This document shows, one piece after another, positions 42,447-51,160 of a DNA stretch of 64,000 bases. Position 1 is the first letter of the stretch. Every line of letters begins with the position of its first letter. The stretch is from Bradyrhizobium sp. CCBAU 051011 (GTDB taxonomy: Bacteria > Pseudomonadota > Alphaproteobacteria > Rhizobiales > Xanthobacteraceae), in assembly GCF_009930815.1 (NCBI RefSeq), contig NZ_CP022222.1, positions 2,026,501 to 2,090,500 of the forward strand, in the 5' to 3' direction. The position numbers and the translations under genes were made by a program. The notes beneath the pieces were generated by a model that was not told the origin of the DNA, searched no databases, and was given only the letters and a program-made list of their open reading frames with translations.

Positions 42447-43994
42447 TTGTTCGACAATCTGTCGGAAAGGCTTGGCGGGATACTCGATCGTCTGACGGGG
42501 CGCGGTGCGCTGACCGAAAAGGACGTCGATGCCGCGATGCGCGAGGTGCGCCGCGCGCTGCTGGAGGCCGACGTCTCGCTCGACGTCGTCAGGAGTTTTA
42601 TCGACCGCGTTCGTGAACAGGCGGTCGGCGCCACCGTGGTCAAATCGGTCACGCCCGGCCAGATGGTGGTCAAGATCGTCCATGACGAACTTGTCGCCAC
42701 GCTTGGCGCTGATGGCCAGACCATCGACCTCAATGCGGTGCCGCCGGTCGCGATCATGATGGTCGGCCTGCAGGGTTCCGGCAAGACCACGACGACAGCC
42801 AAGCTTGCCCGCCGCATGACCCAGCGCGACAAGCGCAAGGTGCTGATGGCCTCGCTCGACATCTATCGACCCGCGGCAATGGAGCAATTGGCCGTGCTGG
42901 GGCGCGACCTCGACATCCCGACGCTGCCGATCGTCGCCGGCCAGAAGCCGGCGCAAATTGCAAAACGGGCGCTCGAAGCCGGCAAACTCGGCGGCTACGA
43001 CGTCGTGCTGCTCGACACCGCCGGCCGCACCACGCTCGACGAAGAGATGATGAGCGAGGCGGCCGAGATCAAAGCCACCGCCAGTCCGCACGAAGTGCTG
43101 CTGGTTGCGGATTCGCTGACCGGCCAGGACGCGGTCAACCTCGCGCGATCGTTCGATCAGCGCGTCGGCCTCACCGGCATCGTGCTGACGCGCGTCGACG
43201 GCGACGGCCGCGGCGGTGCGGCGCTGTCGATGCGCGCGGTGACCGGCAAGCCGATCAAGCTGATCGGCACCGGTGAAAAGACCGATGCGCTGGAGGATTT
43301 TCACCCCAGCCGTATCGCCGGCCGCATCCTCGGCATGGGCGACGTGGTCTCGCTGGTCGAGCGCGCCGCCGCCAATATCGACGCCGAGAAAGCCGCACGC
43401 ACGGCCGAGCGCATGCGCAAGGGTCAGTTCGACCTCAACGACATGCGCGAGCAATTGTTGCAGATGGCGAACATGGGCGGCATCAGCGGGCTGATGGGCA
43501 TGATGCCCGGCATCGCCAAGATGAAGAACCAGATCGCGGCCGCAGGCATCGACGACAAGATCCTCAAGCGCCAGGTCGCGATCATCGATTCGATGACGCG
43601 CGCCGAGCGCAAGAACCCCGACATTCTGAAAGCCAGCCGCAAGAAGCGTATCGCCGCCGGCGCCGGCCAGAATGTCGAGCAGGTCAACAAGCTCCTGAAG
43701 ATGCACCGGAACATGGCCGACATGATGAAGGCGATGGGTTCGGGCAAGCGCGGCCCGCTCGCCGGCATCGCCCAGGCGATGGGTTTTGGCGGCGGCATGA
43801 AGCCGCCTTCGCCGGAAGAGATGAAGGCGCTGGCCGACAAGATGCAGGGCGGCGCGGGCGGCGGCCTCCCGAATTTGCCAAAGGATCTTCCGGTCGGCCT
43901 GCGTCAGGGATTGCCGAATGTGCCGGGGCTTACCGGCCTCAGCGGCAAGCCCACGCTGCCGGGCCTCGGCGGCTTTCCGGGGAAGAAGAAATGA
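42447..43994 (+). CDS. ffh: signal recognition particle protein Ffh
   Basis: SRP54-type GTPase that binds signal sequences and 4.5S RNA. The 515-residue product has the N domain from FDNLSERLGGILDRLTG, G1 GLQGSGKTTTTAKLA, DTAGRTTLDEE, TRVDGDGRGGAAL, GTGEKTDALEDFHP, and a Met-rich M domain with MGGISGLMGMMPG and RKKRIAAGAG. The C-terminal tail is extended and Gly/Pro-rich. The start is TTG: the family N-terminus begins exactly there and no ATG is close. The operon with rpsP, rimM, trmD and rplS is conserved. Confidence 0.97.
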   Translation: MFDNLSERLGGILDRLTGRGALTEKDVDAAMREVRRALLEADVSLDVVRSFIDRVREQAVGATVVKSVTPGQMVVKIVHDELVATLGADGQTIDLNAVPPVAIMMVGLQGSGKTTTTAKLARRMTQRDKRKVLMASLDIYRPAAMEQLAVLGRDLDIPTLPIVAGQKPAQIAKRALEAGKLGGYDVVLLDTAGRTTLDEEMMSEAAEIKATASPHEVLLVADSLTGQDAVNLARSFDQRVGLTGIVLTRVDGDGRGGAALSMRAVTGKPIKLIGTGEKTDALEDFHPSRIAGRILGMGDVVSLVERAAANIDAEKAARTAERMRKGQFDLNDMREQLLQMANMGGISGLMGMMPGIAKMKNQIAAAGIDDKILKRQVAIIDSMTRAERKNPDILKASRKKRIAAGAGQNVEQVNKLLKMHRNMADMMKAMGSGKRGPLAGIAQAMGFGGGMKPPSPEEMKALADKMQGGAGGGLPNLPKDLPVGLRQGLPNVPGLTGLSGKPTLPGLGGFPGKKK

Positions 43995-44001
43995 CCTCTT
44001 T

Positions 44002-44085
44002 CGTCATTGCGAGCGCAGCGAAGCAATCCACTCTTCGCCAAGAACCAAGATGGATTGCTTCGTCGCTTCGCTCCTCGCAATGACG
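44002..44085. repeat. palindromic repeat, CGTCATTGCGAG family, module-free copy
   Basis: Arms CGTCATTGCGAGCGCAGCGAAG and CTTCGCTCCTCGCAATGACG around inner arms AAGCAATCCA / TGGATTGCTT. It has no nested module and therefore shows the parental form. It lies between ffh and rpsP, two genes transcribed in the same direction. Confidence 0.92.
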
Positions 44086-44131
44086 GCGTAACCGACCAAC
44101 ACTTGAATTGAATCACACTCAGGAGAACTAA

Positions 44132-44461
44132 ATGTCAGTCGTTATCCGCCTCGCTCGCGCGGGCACCAAGAAGCGTCCGGTCTATCACGTCGTTGTCGCC
44201 GACTCGCGCTTTCCCCGCGATGGCCGCTTCATCGAGCGTCTCGGCCATTTCAATCCGCTGCTGCCGAAGGACAATGAGTCGCGCCTGAAGCTCGACATGG
44301 ACAAGGTGAAGTCCTGGCTCGCCAAGGGCGCGCAGCCGTCGGACCGCGTGACCCGCTTCCTGGATGCCGCCGGCGTCGTCAAGCGCACCGCGCGCAATAA
44401 CCCGGAAAAGGCCGTGCCGCGCAAGGAGCGCAAGGCCGCCGAAGCCGCCGCGAAGGCGTAA
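44132..44461 (+). CDS. rpsP: 30S ribosomal protein bS16
   Basis: Small-subunit ribosomal protein of 109 residues. It starts [20 protein letters not shown], typical of S16, followed by [11 protein letters not shown] and [15 protein letters not shown], with a Lys/Ala-rich tail common in alphaproteobacteria. AGGAGA lies before the ATG. It is 137 bases after ffh, with a palindromic repeat in between, and 19 bases before rimM. Confidence 0.98.
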   Translation: MSVVIRLARAGTKKRPVYHVVVADSRFPRDGRFIERLGHFNPLLPKDNESRLKLDMDKVKSWLAKGAQPSDRVTRFLDAAGVVKRTARNNPEKAVPRKERKAAEAAAKA

Positions 44462-44480
44462 AACGTAGCGGCGCACGACG

Positions 44481-45005
44481 GTGAAAACACCGATTTGCGT
44501 CGCCCGGATCGGCGCCGCGCATGGCGTGCGCGGCGCGGTAAAACTGTGGACGTTCACCGAAGATCCGCTGGCCGTAAAGCAATACGGCCCGCTGATGACG
44601 AGCGACGGCGCGCGCCAGTTCGAGGTGACGCATGTCCGCGAGGCCAGGGACCACCTGGTGGCGACGTTCAAGGGCATCGCCACCCGCGAGGACGCCGAAC
44701 GGCTCAACGGCATCGAGCTCTATGTCGCGCGCGACAAATTGCCCGAGACCGACGAGGACGAATATTACCACGCCGATCTGATCGGACTTGCGGCGGTCAA
44801 CGCTGCCAACGATTCGCTCGGCCGTGTCGTTGCGATCCACAATTTCGGCGCCGGCGACATCATCGAGATTGCGCCGCCGCGGGGCGCCACCATGCTATTG
44901 CCTTTCACCAATGCGGTCGTGCCGACGGTCGATCTCGCCGGCGGCCGTGTGGTGATCGAGCTGCCGCAGGAAATCGAAGGCGACGAAGCCCCGACGCTCA
45001 CGTGA
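44481..45005 (+). CDS. rimM: ribosome maturation factor RimM
   Basis: 30S assembly factor that binds S19. The 174 residues have the N-terminal RimM barrel ([21 protein letters not shown], in pieces) and the PRC-barrel part ([27 protein letters not shown]). The start is GTG at the exact family N-terminus. It is 10 bases before trmD. Confidence 0.96.
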   Translation: MKTPICVARIGAAHGVRGAVKLWTFTEDPLAVKQYGPLMTSDGARQFEVTHVREARDHLVATFKGIATREDAERLNGIELYVARDKLPETDEDEYYHADLIGLAAVNAANDSLGRVVAIHNFGAGDIIEIAPPRGATMLLPFTNAVVPTVDLAGGRVVIELPQEIEGDEAPTLT

Positions 45006-45015
45006 TGGGTTTGAT

Positions 45016-45735
45016 ATGACCTGGCGCGCCACGGTTCTCACCTTATTCCCGGACATGTTTCCCGGACCGCTCGGCGTCAGCCTGGCGGGCAAGGCGCTGG
45101 CGTCCGGGCTGTGGTCGCTGGAGGCGCGTGATATCCGCGATTCAGCCACCGACCGCCACCGCAGCGTCGATGACACCCCGGCCGGCGGCGGGCCCGGCAT
45201 GGTGCTCCGCGCCGACGTGCTGGCGGCTGCGATCGATACCGCCGATGCCGGTCAGGATCGGCCGCACCTCCTGATGAGCCCGCGGGGTCGGCCATTGACC
45301 CAGTCGCGGGTCAAGGAACTCGCCCGCGGGCCGGGCCCCCTGATCGTCTGCGGCCGGTTCGAGGGGGTCGACCAGCGGGTGATCGAGGCGCGGAACCTCG
45401 AAGAGGTCTCGATCGGCGACTACGTACTGTCGGGTGGCGAAATCGCCGCAATGGCTCTGATCGACGCCTGTGTAAGGCTTTTGCCGGGGGTGATGGGCAA
45501 ACAGGCCTCGGGTGAGGACGAAAGCTTTTCCGAGGGACTACTGGAATACCCCCAGTTTACCCGCCCGCAGGAGTTCGAGGGCCGCGGCATCCCCGAAATC
45601 CTGATCTCGGGCGACCATGCCAAGGTGGCGGCCTGGCGAAAGGCCGAGGCCGAAGCCCTGACCCGGGCGCGGCGGCCGGATTTATGGGCTGCCAGGCCCG
45701 GCCAAAAAGCCACAAAAAACAAGACAGAAGGGTGA
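45016..45735 (+). CDS. trmD: tRNA (guanine37-N1)-methyltransferase TrmD
   Basis: SPOUT-class methyltransferase that makes m1G37 and prevents frameshifting. The 239 residues contain [40 protein letters not shown] and the trefoil knot [10 protein letters not shown] with LPGVMG. The C-terminal tail is Lys-rich. It follows rimM closely; rplS lies 215 bases further on, behind a pair of inverted repeats. Confidence 0.97.
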   Translation: MTWRATVLTLFPDMFPGPLGVSLAGKALASGLWSLEARDIRDSATDRHRSVDDTPAGGGPGMVLRADVLAAAIDTADAGQDRPHLLMSPRGRPLTQSRVKELARGPGPLIVCGRFEGVDQRVIEARNLEEVSIGDYVLSGGEIAAMALIDACVRLLPGVMGKQASGEDESFSEGLLEYPQFTRPQEFEGRGIPEILISGDHAKVAAWRKAEAEALTRARRPDLWAARPGQKATKNKTEG

Positions 45736-45778
45736 CAAGCGCGGCCCGATGCCTTATACGAGCGCCAAATCCGCGCAC

Positions 45779-45890
45779 GCGCATTTTCAGGCAAAGTGGA
45801 ATCCGGTTTGCCGTCCGGAAATGCGCTAACTCGTTAGAAGTGCGCGTATTCTTTTCGCAAAACCGGTGTCCACTTTTGCGGAATACGCGC
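45779..45890. repeat. two RIME-like palindromes in inverse orientation
   Basis: Unit 1 (45779-45826) runs GCGCATTTTC...AAAGTGGAATCCGGTTTG...GGAAATGCGC. Unit 2 (45842-45890) runs GCGCGTATTC...AAAACCGGTGTCCACTTTT...GAATACGCGC, which is unit 1 in reverse-complement form. Fifteen bases separate them. They resemble the RIME elements of rhizobia and lie inside the trmD-rplS gap. Confidence 0.82.
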
Positions 45891-45949
45891 TACAGGATAG
45901 ATGGACGTCGCGCAGCCCGCTGCCGGGCGCGCCGCCGATGGAGATTTCA

Positions 45950-46330
45950 ATGAACCTCATTCAACAGCTCGAAAAAGAGCAATTCGAAAAACTGTCGGCA
46001 ACCAAGTCGATTCCGGAATTCGGCCCCGGCGACACCGTGATCGTCAACGTCAAGGTGGTCGAAGGCGAGCGCACCCGCGTGCAGGCCTATGAAGGCGTCT
46101 GCATCGGCCGTTCCGGCGGCGGGCTCAACGAGAGCTTCACCGTCCGCAAGATTTCCTACGGCGAAGGCGTCGAGCGCGTGTTCCCGGTGATGTCGCCGAT
46201 GATCGACTCGATCAAGGTGGTGCGCCGCGGCAAGGTGCGTCGCGCCAAGCTGTATTACCTGCGCAACCTGCGCGGCAAGTCGGCCCGCATCGTCGAGAAG
46301 CAGGACCGCGCCGCTGCCGTCGGCGAGTAA
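45950..46330 (+). CDS. rplS: 50S ribosomal protein bL19
   Basis: Large-subunit protein of 126 residues near the subunit interface. It starts [15 protein letters not shown] and continues [29 protein letters not shown] (in pieces), [28 protein letters not shown] (in pieces). GGAG seven bases before the ATG fixes the start; the longer open frame upstream crosses the repeats. It ends the ffh-rplS cluster, closed by a strong terminator. Confidence 0.98.
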   Translation: MNLIQQLEKEQFEKLSATKSIPEFGPGDTVIVNVKVVEGERTRVQAYEGVCIGRSGGGLNESFTVRKISYGEGVERVFPVMSPMIDSIKVVRRGKVRRAKLYYLRNLRGKSARIVEKQDRAAAVGE

Positions 46331-46356
46331 TTTTTCCCGAAACGGGATGTGACAAA

Positions 46357-46386
46357 AGCGCGGGGCAAAAACCCCGCGCTTTTTTG
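46357..46386 (+). terminator. intrinsic terminator after rplS
   Basis: Perfect 9-bp stem AGCGCGGGG / CCCCGCGCT with loop CAAAAA, followed by TTTTTTG, 27 bases after the stop. Confidence 0.92.
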
Positions 46387-46575
46387 TTGCGCTATGCCTA
46401 TCTAGGCAATGCCCCCCTGCCGCATCGATTGATTGTGGCGGCCGAGGAGCCTGTGTTAGAAATTCAGAATGGTTCTAGATCGCACCAGCGCCGCCTTCGG
46501 CTCCATCAGGAGGATCGTCATCGACGATCGCTCGCGCCTGCCCGGCCGGTTCTTCGGACGGTTCGCGACTTCGGC

Positions 46576-46678
46576 GACGTCAGAGCTTACGCGCGCAGCT
46601 TGATGCTGCGCTGACGTCCATTGCTGGCGCGCGTTCCGCGCTTAACCGCTCACACAGAATTTCCTTTGGAGCTTACGC
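46576..46678 (+). promoter_or_regulatory. structured leader upstream of leuC
   Basis: The 294 bases between the rplS terminator and leuC have no secure gene. They contain a two-tier hairpin: GACGTCAG (46576-46583) with CTGACGTC (46611-46618), and CGCAGC (46594-46599) with GCTGCG (46605-46610). GAGCTTACGC occurs in its bulge (46583-46592) and again over the leuC ribosome site (46669-46678), where GAGC-TTAC-GCTC could form a small hairpin directly before the ATG. A possible 44-codon leader frame spans 46469-46603. TTGATT-N17-TGTGTT at 46429-46457 is a weak promoter candidate. Confidence 0.4.
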
Positions 46679-46680
46679 TC

Positions 46681-48087
46681 ATGTCCAAACCGACCACGCT
46701 GTATGACAAGATCTGGAACGACCATCTGGTGCACGAAGCCGAAGACGGCACCTGCCTGCTCTATATCGACCGCCATCTGGTGCACGAGGTGACCTCGCCG
46801 CAGGCGTTCGAAGGCTTGCGCGCCTCCGGCCGCAAGGTGCGCGCGCCGGAGAAGACGCTGGCCGTCGTCGATCACAACGTTCCGACCACTGACCGCACCA
46901 AGCCCAATCCCGATCCTGAAAGCATCGAGCAGATCAAGGCGCTGGCCGAGAATGCCAAGGAGTTCGGCGTCGAATACTACGACGAGTTCGACAAGCGCCA
47001 GGGCATCGTGCACGTGATCGGCCCCGAGCAGGGCTTTACGCTGCCCGGCACCACCATCGTCTGCGGTGACAGCCACACCTCCACCCATGGCGCGTTCGGC
47101 GCGCTGGCGCACGGCATCGGCACGTCTGAAGTCGAGCACGTGCTGGCGACGCAGACGCTGATCCAGAAGAAGGCGAAGAACATGCGCGCGGTGGTCGACG
47201 GCAAATTGCCCGACGGCGTCACCGGCAAGGACATCATCCTCGCCATCATCGGCGAGATCGGCACCGCCGGCGGCACCGGCTACGTGCTGGAATATGCCGG
47301 CGACGCCATTCGCGCGCTGACGATGGAAGGCCGCATGACGGTCTGCAACATGTCGATCGAAGGCGGCGCCCGCGCCGGCCTGGTCGCGCCGGATGAAAAG
47401 GCGTTCGAATTTCTCAAGGGACGCCCGAAGTCGCCGAAGGGCGCCGACTGGGACGCCGCGATGCGCTACTGGGAAAAGCTGCGCTCGGACGAGGGCGCGC
47501 ATTTCGACCACGAGATCCGGCTCGACGCTGCAAAGCTGCCGCCGATCGTGACCTGGGGCACCTCGCCCGAGGATGTGGTGTCGATCTCGGGCTTCGTGCC
47601 CGATCCTGACAAGATCGAGGACGAGGCCAAGCGGCTCTCAAAACATCGCGCGCTGAAATATATGGGCCTGACGGCGGGGACGAAGATCACCGACATCAAG
47701 CTCGATCGCGTCTTCATCGGCTCCTGCACCAACGGCCGTATCGAGGACCTGCGCGCCGCGGCGAAGATCGCCGAGGGCAAGACCGTCAATGCCCACGTCA
47801 ACGCGATGATCGTGCCGGGGTCCGGCATCGTGAAGGAGCAGGCGGAAGCCGAAGGCCTCGACAAGATCTTCATCAAGGCCGGCTTCGAATGGCGCGAGCC
47901 CGGCTGCTCGATGTGCCTTGCGATGAACCCCGACAAGCTGGCGCCGGAAGAGCGCTGCGCTTCGACCTCGAACCGCAATTTCGAGGGTCGCCAGGGCTTT
48001 AAGGGCCGAACCCATCTGGTGTCGCCGGCGATGGCCGCGGCGGCGGCGATCGCTGGGCATTTCGTCGACGTCCGGGACTGGCGTTAA
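46681..48087 (+). CDS. leuC: 3-isopropylmalate dehydratase large subunit
   Basis: [4Fe-4S] aconitase-family subunit that with LeuD isomerises isopropylmalate in leucine synthesis. The 468 residues have [20 protein letters not shown] (in pieces), cluster cysteines in FIGSCTNGR and GCSMCLAMN, and [11 protein letters not shown]. The start [12 protein letters not shown] is preceded by GGAG. The partner leuD is 3 kb downstream rather than adjacent. Confidence 0.97.
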   Translation: MSKPTTLYDKIWNDHLVHEAEDGTCLLYIDRHLVHEVTSPQAFEGLRASGRKVRAPEKTLAVVDHNVPTTDRTKPNPDPESIEQIKALAENAKEFGVEYYDEFDKRQGIVHVIGPEQGFTLPGTTIVCGDSHTSTHGAFGALAHGIGTSEVEHVLATQTLIQKKAKNMRAVVDGKLPDGVTGKDIILAIIGEIGTAGGTGYVLEYAGDAIRALTMEGRMTVCNMSIEGGARAGLVAPDEKAFEFLKGRPKSPKGADWDAAMRYWEKLRSDEGAHFDHEIRLDAAKLPPIVTWGTSPEDVVSISGFVPDPDKIEDEAKRLSKHRALKYMGLTAGTKITDIKLDRVFIGSCTNGRIEDLRAAAKIAEGKTVNAHVNAMIVPGSGIVKEQAEAEGLDKIFIKAGFEWREPGCSMCLAMNPDKLAPEERCASTSNRNFEGRQGFKGRTHLVSPAMAAAAAIAGHFVDVRDWR

Positions 48088-48189
48088 CGCTTTCTTTGTC
48101 TAGATTGCGAGGCGTTCCCGCAACGCTGCGTTAACAGGCAGAGCGCACACTGGTCCCTTGCGAAGGAGCTTTCGCGAGGGACTTTGGCC

Positions 48190-48399
48190 GTGACGGACAA
48201 GCCTGACTTTGTCGATATGATCAGCGAGGCGACGCGGCAGGCGCGACGCCGGATGACATCGCGCATCGTCGACCTGCAACCCGTCGCCACCAAGGAAGCC
48301 TCCCGCCTCAGTCACTGGCCGCCGGAGCACTGGCAGCAATGGCGGATGGAGAAGCTCACTCCGTGGAAGATCAAGCCTTGGGAAGGCAAGGACTGGTAG
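48190..48399 (+). CDS. small Trp-rich hypothetical protein
   Basis: A 69-residue frame, VTDKPDFVDMISEATRQARR followed by a basic middle and a C-terminus with six Trp in about 28 residues (HWPPEHWQQWRMEK, TPWKIKPWEGKDW). GTG at 48190 has GAGGGA ten bases upstream; TTG at 48184 is an alternative. It lies about 100 bases after leuC and ends 25 bases before a strong terminator, which supports a real gene. I do not recognise a named family and assign no function. Confidence 0.6.
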   Translation: MTDKPDFVDMISEATRQARRRMTSRIVDLQPVATKEASRLSHWPPEHWQQWRMEKLTPWKIKPWEGKDW

Positions 48400-48423
48400 T
48401 CCGCAACATTCCCTGCCCCGAGA

Positions 48424-48452
48424 AAACAGGCGCCCGATTGGGGCGCCTGTTT
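48424..48452. terminator. bidirectional terminator
   Basis: Perfect 12-bp stem AAACAGGCGCCC / GGGCGCCTGTTT with loop GATTG. It lies between the rightward small Trp-rich gene and the end of the leftward Gly-rich gene; T-rich tracts border the stem on both strands. Confidence 0.8.
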
Positions 48453-48463
48453 CGCTTCTGGTC

Positions 48464-49105
48464 TCACCAATAACCGTAGTAGCGGGCGTGCCAGTAAGGC
48501 CGATACCAAGGTCTGCAGATCCTGCGCGGTCCGTAATAGGTCCAGATCACGCGGCAGCGGCGGGGATAATAGTAGGCCGGGTAGTACGAGTAGTAGGCCG
48601 GCGTGTAATAGAACCGACGATGGAAGAAGCGCCGGTGGCCGAAGTGTGGCCGATGGAAGACGTGAGGCCGGTGGAACGCGTGACGATGTACGAAGCGATG
48701 TCCGCCGCCATGGAAGACGGGCGCCGCACGAAAACCTCCACGGTGGATCGCCACCCCACCACCTCGGAACCCACCGCCGTGAAAGGCCGCGCCGCCACCG
48801 CGGAAGCCGCCGCCATGAAACGCCGCTCCGCCGCCGCGGAAGCCACCGCCATGGAAACCGCCGCCGCCACCGCCGCGGAAACCACCGCCGCCACCGCCAC
48901 GGAAACCGCCGCCGCCCATCCCACCGCGGTGTTGAACCTGGGTAGCCAGTCCATCGGTTGCATATTTCGCTGACTGCGCCGTGCCCGGGCTCGCAAGCGA
49001 AAGCGCCTCGGCGCGCTGTTGTGATGCCGCTGCGAGCGCGAATACCGCCGCAGCCGTAACGCCCAGACAGCGGACAAGGCCGCGTCCGGGATCCGATATC
49101 GACAT
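48464..49105 (-). CDS. exported Gly/His/Tyr-rich repeat protein
   Basis: A 213-residue protein with a probable signal peptide (hydrophobic stretch about residues 12-28, ending near AEA). A short motif ALSLASPGTA follows, then runs of GGGFRGGG and HGGGFRGGGAAF repeats (about residues 60-125), a His-rich part (HRFVHRHAFHRPHVFHRPHF) and a Tyr/Pro/Arg-rich C-terminus ending ARYYGYW. GGGAGGATT precedes the start. The low-complexity composition suggests an envelope or metal-binding role, but this is inference. The motif after the signal peptide is shared with the protein at 49710. Confidence 0.8.
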   Translation of the reverse strand: MSISDPGRGLVRCLGVTAAAVFALAAASQQRAEALSLASPGTAQSAKYATDGLATQVQHRGGMGGGGFRGGGGGGFRGGGGGGFHGGGFRGGGAAFHGGGFRGGGAAFHGGGFRGGGVAIHRGGFRAAPVFHGGGHRFVHRHAFHRPHVFHRPHFGHRRFFHRRFYYTPAYYSYYPAYYYPRRCRVIWTYYGPRRICRPWYRPYWHARYYGYW

Positions 49106-49281
49106 GGGTGAATCCTCCCTAACCGGCGACGGCGCCTTGCGCCGCACTGCGGTTGGCCCCGTCGCATCCCTTTGTCCCTTTGCGGTCGCTCCCAACGTGA
49201 CGTTAGAGACAACCACGTGAACGCGCCATGAATGCGCTGTGCATTATGATCAACGCATCGCAGAACTTCCGCTACGATGTC

Positions 49282-49575
49282 TCACCACCAGAGCGGTCCA
49301 AACCCGATGCCGAAGGTGAACGGCGCCGGTGTGTCATAGGGATATGGCCGATAGTGGACCGGCCGTGCGTAATAATAAGGCCGGTAGTAGTGCGAACGAT
49401 GATAGCCATAGTGCCGATGGGAGCGCCTGACATAGCGGTGTGCGCTGAAATCCGTGGCACCGGAAGTGCCGGCACTCTGCAGCTTCGTCTGTGGCGCCGC
49501 GGCGGCCGGATTGATCGCTGCCGGTGCGGCAACCACGAGCGCAGCGACAAAGGCTGCCCCGATCAAGCTCTTCAT
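49282..49575 (-). CDS. small exported Tyr/His-rich protein
   Basis: A 97-residue protein with signal peptide (about residues 1-27, ending AAA), a short Thr/Ser/Ala linker and a C-terminal half rich in Tyr, His, Arg and Pro (RRSHRHYGYHRSHYYRPYYY) ending FGIGFGPLWW. GGGAGAAG precedes the ATG. The longer open frame through 50118 crosses the neighbouring gene and is not credible. Function unknown; it is one of four small exported proteins encoded in a row. Confidence 0.75.
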   Translation of the reverse strand: MKSLIGAAFVAALVVAAPAAINPAAAAPQTKLQSAGTSGATDFSAHRYVRRSHRHYGYHRSHYYRPYYYARPVHYRPYPYDTPAPFTFGIGFGPLWW

Positions 49576-49709
49576 GACGGACTTCTCCCTGCCAATCCCG
49601 ATGTCAGAGATATCGGGCAGAAATCTCGCCGGTTTCAAGGCGACGGCTGGAATCGAAACAGGCCCGCCTATGAACGGGCCTGCTCGGTCGCTGCGTCTGG
49701 CTGTCGCAC

Positions 49710-49961
49710 TTACCAGCGATGCCAGTGGCGATGATGGTGATGATGGTGGTGGTGGCGATGATGCCAGCGGTGCCACCGATAATGATGGTGGTGGCGATGG
49801 TGCCGCCAATGAACTTCCGTCGTCGCCAGCCTGGCGTCCTCCTGAACCGCGGCGGCGCCACCGGGATTGCTGAGCGACAGCGCATTGGCGCGTTCGACTG
49901 GCGCAGCGAACGCAAGCAATGCGCCAACGGCCGCAAGCCCCAGAATTTTCGTGAACTGCAT
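49710..49961 (-). CDS. small exported protein with poly-His tail
   Basis: An 83-residue protein: signal peptide (about residues 1-26, ending ANA), the motif ALSLSNPGGAAAVQ, then LATTEVHW and an extraordinary tail in which the last 32 or so residues are nearly all His, Arg or Trp. GAGGAGAGGATT precedes the ATG. The His tail could bind divalent metal. The ALSL..PG.A and LAT..V motifs match the Gly-rich protein at 48464, so the two belong to one family. Confidence 0.75.
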   Translation of the reverse strand: MQFTKILGLAAVGALLAFAAPVERANALSLSNPGGAAAVQEDARLATTEVHWRHHRHHHHYRWHRWHHRHHHHHHHHRHWHRW

Positions 49962-50185
49962 AATCCTCTCCTCGGATCGGGTACCACGTCTGCGTCGAAT
50001 TGCTCGCCGCAACGCTGCACGCAATCTGGCGCCCGCGACTTGAATAGCCGCTGAATGGATGCGCCACGAAGATGAACGGATGCCGCCGCTTTCGTTGTGA
50101 TCTGCGCGCGCAGATCACGCGCCGATCGCCGTCACGAATTCACGGCGATCGCAACGGACAATGCGTCAACGACCGATGGAAACGT

Positions 50186-50512
50186 TCAGCCGCGCCGCCA
50201 GTAGCAGTTCATGCGCGGAGTAATCACCGTGCCGCTCGGCCGGTACTCCTGCACGTAATGCGCGGTGCAGTCGCGCACGGCATTGGGGCCTGGGTTGTAG
50301 CGCGGCCAGACGTCGGGCGCCCATTCCTCCTGCCGATAGATCGGCACGCGCCGGAGCGGACGCCGGCGCTGCGCGGACACATCAGTGACGACCGCCTCAG
50401 GCGCCGGCGCGATCCGCAGTTCCGGCGCTGCCGTCTGGGCTTGGGCTACCGCAGCCGGCAGCAGGAGCCCGGCCAATGCAGCCCAAATTGCAACCGTCAC
50501 AATCCGTTTCAT
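50186..50512 (-). CDS. small exported protein of unknown function
   Basis: A 108-residue protein with signal peptide (about residues 1-26, AVAQAQT), an Ala/Pro/Glu linker, RRRPLRRVPIYRQEEWAPDV and a C-terminal section with two Cys (VRDCTAHYV, PRMNCYWRRG) that could form a disulfide. I do not recognise a named family. It is the first of the four small leftward exported genes between leuC and leuD. Confidence 0.72.
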   Translation of the reverse strand: MKRIVTVAIWAALAGLLLPAAVAQAQTAAPELRIAPAPEAVVTDVSAQRRRPLRRVPIYRQEEWAPDVWPRYNPGPNAVRDCTAHYVQEYRPSGTVITPRMNCYWRRG

Positions 50513-50623
50513 CTTAAGCCCACCCAAGCCTGATAGCGCCCGCACGGTCTCCGATTGGAGCGCCGAGGTCAACTCCGCAAAACCATAATGCGCACGGGCA
50601 TAACACACGCTAAATACGTCCTG

Positions 50624-51022
50624 ATGTGGACCGAAGCAAAAGCCCCCTCACTCGCCGAAATGGAAGCCATGGCCCATGAGGTGTTCGAGCGCCTGCCCAA
50701 GACGTTTCGAACCCTCTGCCAGGGCGTGATCATCCGCGTCGACGACTTTCCGACCGACGAGGTCCTGGACGAGTTGCAGGCGCAAAGCGAATTCGACCTG
50801 CTCGGCCTGTTCCAGGGGATCGGCCTGCCGCAGCAGAGCAATCAGGACGTCGCCCGCCTGCCCAACATGATCTGGCTTTATCGCCGGCCTATCCTGGACT
50901 ACTGGGCCGAGCACGAGGAAACGCTGGGCCACATCATCCGCCACGTCCTGATCCACGAGATCGGGCACCATTTCGGACTTTCGGACGCCGATATGGAGGC
51001 GATCGAGGCCAACGCGGGCTAG
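50624..51022 (+). CDS. metallopeptidase family protein (DUF1025-like, minimal zincin)
   Basis: A 132-residue protein with the zinc-protease motif HEIGHHFG (HExxH plus third His) near the C-terminus, preceded by IWLYRRPILDYW and VLIRH-like residues (IIRHVLI). FPTDEVLDELQ and FDLLGLFQG are typical of the compact metallopeptidase family. The start is set at MWTEAKAPSLAEME, the usual N-terminus; ATG 50588 would add 12 residues. No obvious ribosome site supports either. Substrate unknown; it lies 138 bases before leuD. Confidence 0.85.
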   Translation: MWTEAKAPSLAEMEAMAHEVFERLPKTFRTLCQGVIIRVDDFPTDEVLDELQAQSEFDLLGLFQGIGLPQQSNQDVARLPNMIWLYRRPILDYWAEHEETLGHIIRHVLIHEIGHHFGLSDADMEAIEANAG

Positions 51023-51160
51023 GGCTTCCCCCGGACAGGCCGCCTGTTTGTCCGAAACGCGCCAGAACAGGCGGCCTATGCGCAAATTAGCCTTTTGCCG
51101 GGGCCATATTCGCGATAAATCAGCGGCCCGTCCCACCTTTTCAACCGGGAAGTGCGATCG

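Noticed and set aside
46384..46614. A 76-codon frame starting in the rplS terminator.
   Set aside because: It begins in the terminator tail and has no ribosome site; its Arg-rich translation is typical of noise. A shorter frame at 46469-46603 is only mentioned as a possible leader.
48700..48960. Short periodic repeats that might suggest a CRISPR or minisatellite.
   Set aside because: They are codons for the GGGFRGGG and HGGGFRGGG repeats of an exported protein. Units are not separated by unique spacers.
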